A stretch of 6,247 nucleotides of DNA from DRVP01 sp964604045. GTDB lineage: Archaea > Thermoproteota > Bathyarchaeia > Bathyarchaeales > Bathycorpusculaceae. Positions within the stretch are counted from its first letter, which is position 1. Each line of letters opens with the position of its first letter. Of the stretch, positions 6,131 through 6,247 are shown in pieces. The DNA lies in the NCBI GenBank assembly GCA_964604045.1, contig CAZRXM010000053.1, positions 1 through 6,247 of the forward strand, read 5' to 3'. The notes beneath the pieces are model-generated. The model was not told the origin of the DNA and searched no databases. It saw only the letters and a program-made list of their open reading frames with translations. The translations under genes were made by a program, and so were the position numbers.

Positions 6131-6247
6131 AGCATGGTCCTTCCGCATTTTCGGGAGACTAGCCCCCTACTTCCTAAAGCATGTTGTCGAGTTTAAAGAC
6201 TACCTTGAAAGGGCGAAAATCAAAATTTACCCGGAAACATACGTTTC
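6108..6247 (+). CDS. Type II secretion system F-family platform protein (TadC/ArlJ-like), 5' part
   Basis: An open frame runs from TTG 6108 off the end of the window, giving the first 46 codons. The translated segment contains AWSFRIFGRLAPYFLKH, then YLERAKIKIYPETYV. This matches the usual N-terminal pattern of archaeal TadC/ArlJ/GspF-like proteins: a short amphipathic start with a FGRL-type motif, then an A-x-I-K-I-x-P-E-x-Y-V segment before the first transmembrane helix. In the family these multispanning proteins form the membrane platform on which the ATPase acts. The start is TTG, chosen because GGAGGAGGT sits 8 bases upstream and no ATG or GTG precedes the conserved region. The frame overlaps the ATPase gene by 23 bases, so the two are almost certainly one operon. 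The membrane segments lie beyond the window. Confidence 0.8.
   Translation, partial: MPLLEALEAWSFRIFGRLAPYFLKHVVEFKDYLERAKIKIYPETYV

Noticed and set aside
1..6247. CRISPR array, insertion sequence, integrase or tRNA
   Set aside because: I found no regularly spaced direct repeats outside coding sequence, no transposase or integrase frame, and no tRNA-like segment on either strand.

Overview
The window looks archaeal. It carries a coenzyme F420 biosynthesis enzyme (CofE). It has an archaellum/type IV pilus-type secretion ATPase followed immediately by the start of a TadC/ArlJ-like membrane protein. It also has AT-rich TATA-like elements upstream of genes, and a very large Sec-exported surface protein rich in N-glycosylation sequons. 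The gene style (beta-helix plus PKD plus Ig-like surface protein, ArlI/GspE2-type ATPase, F420) fits an uncultivated Thermoproteota lineage such as Bathyarchaeia. That placement is an inference from gene style, not a phylogenetic result.

Layout: 1-191 holds no gene I can assign, only a possible tail of an upstream frame and a weak promoter for the next gene. 192-827 (+) is a complete single-domain metallo-beta-lactamase-fold hydrolase of the glyoxalase II/YcbL type. 834-1607 (-) is CofE, starting at TTG and converging on the hydrolase with a 6-base gap. 1608-1763 is a divergent intergenic region that must hold the promoters of cofE and of the surface-protein gene. 1764-4433 (+) encodes an 889-residue exported, C-terminally membrane-anchored protein. 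Its order is signal peptide, right-handed parallel beta-helix, PKD domain, four Ig-like repeats whose anchor motifs recur at exactly 99 residues, transmembrane helix and short acidic tail. 4434-4501 is a short spacer with a good TATA-like element. 4502-6130 (+) is the pilus/secretion motor ATPase with intact Walker A, Walker B and His-box motifs. 6108-6247 (+) is the beginning of its platform-protein partner. That gene starts at TTG inside the ATPase gene behind a strong Shine-Dalgarno and runs off the window.

The first two genes are housekeeping or metabolic and have no visible link to the rest. The second half is a cell-surface module: a long adhesin- or stalk-like protein beside the two core cytoplasmic/inner-membrane components of a type IV filament machine. 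No pilin, prepilin peptidase or archaellin is visible here. The machine's substrate, and whether the surface protein belongs to it, cannot be settled from this window.
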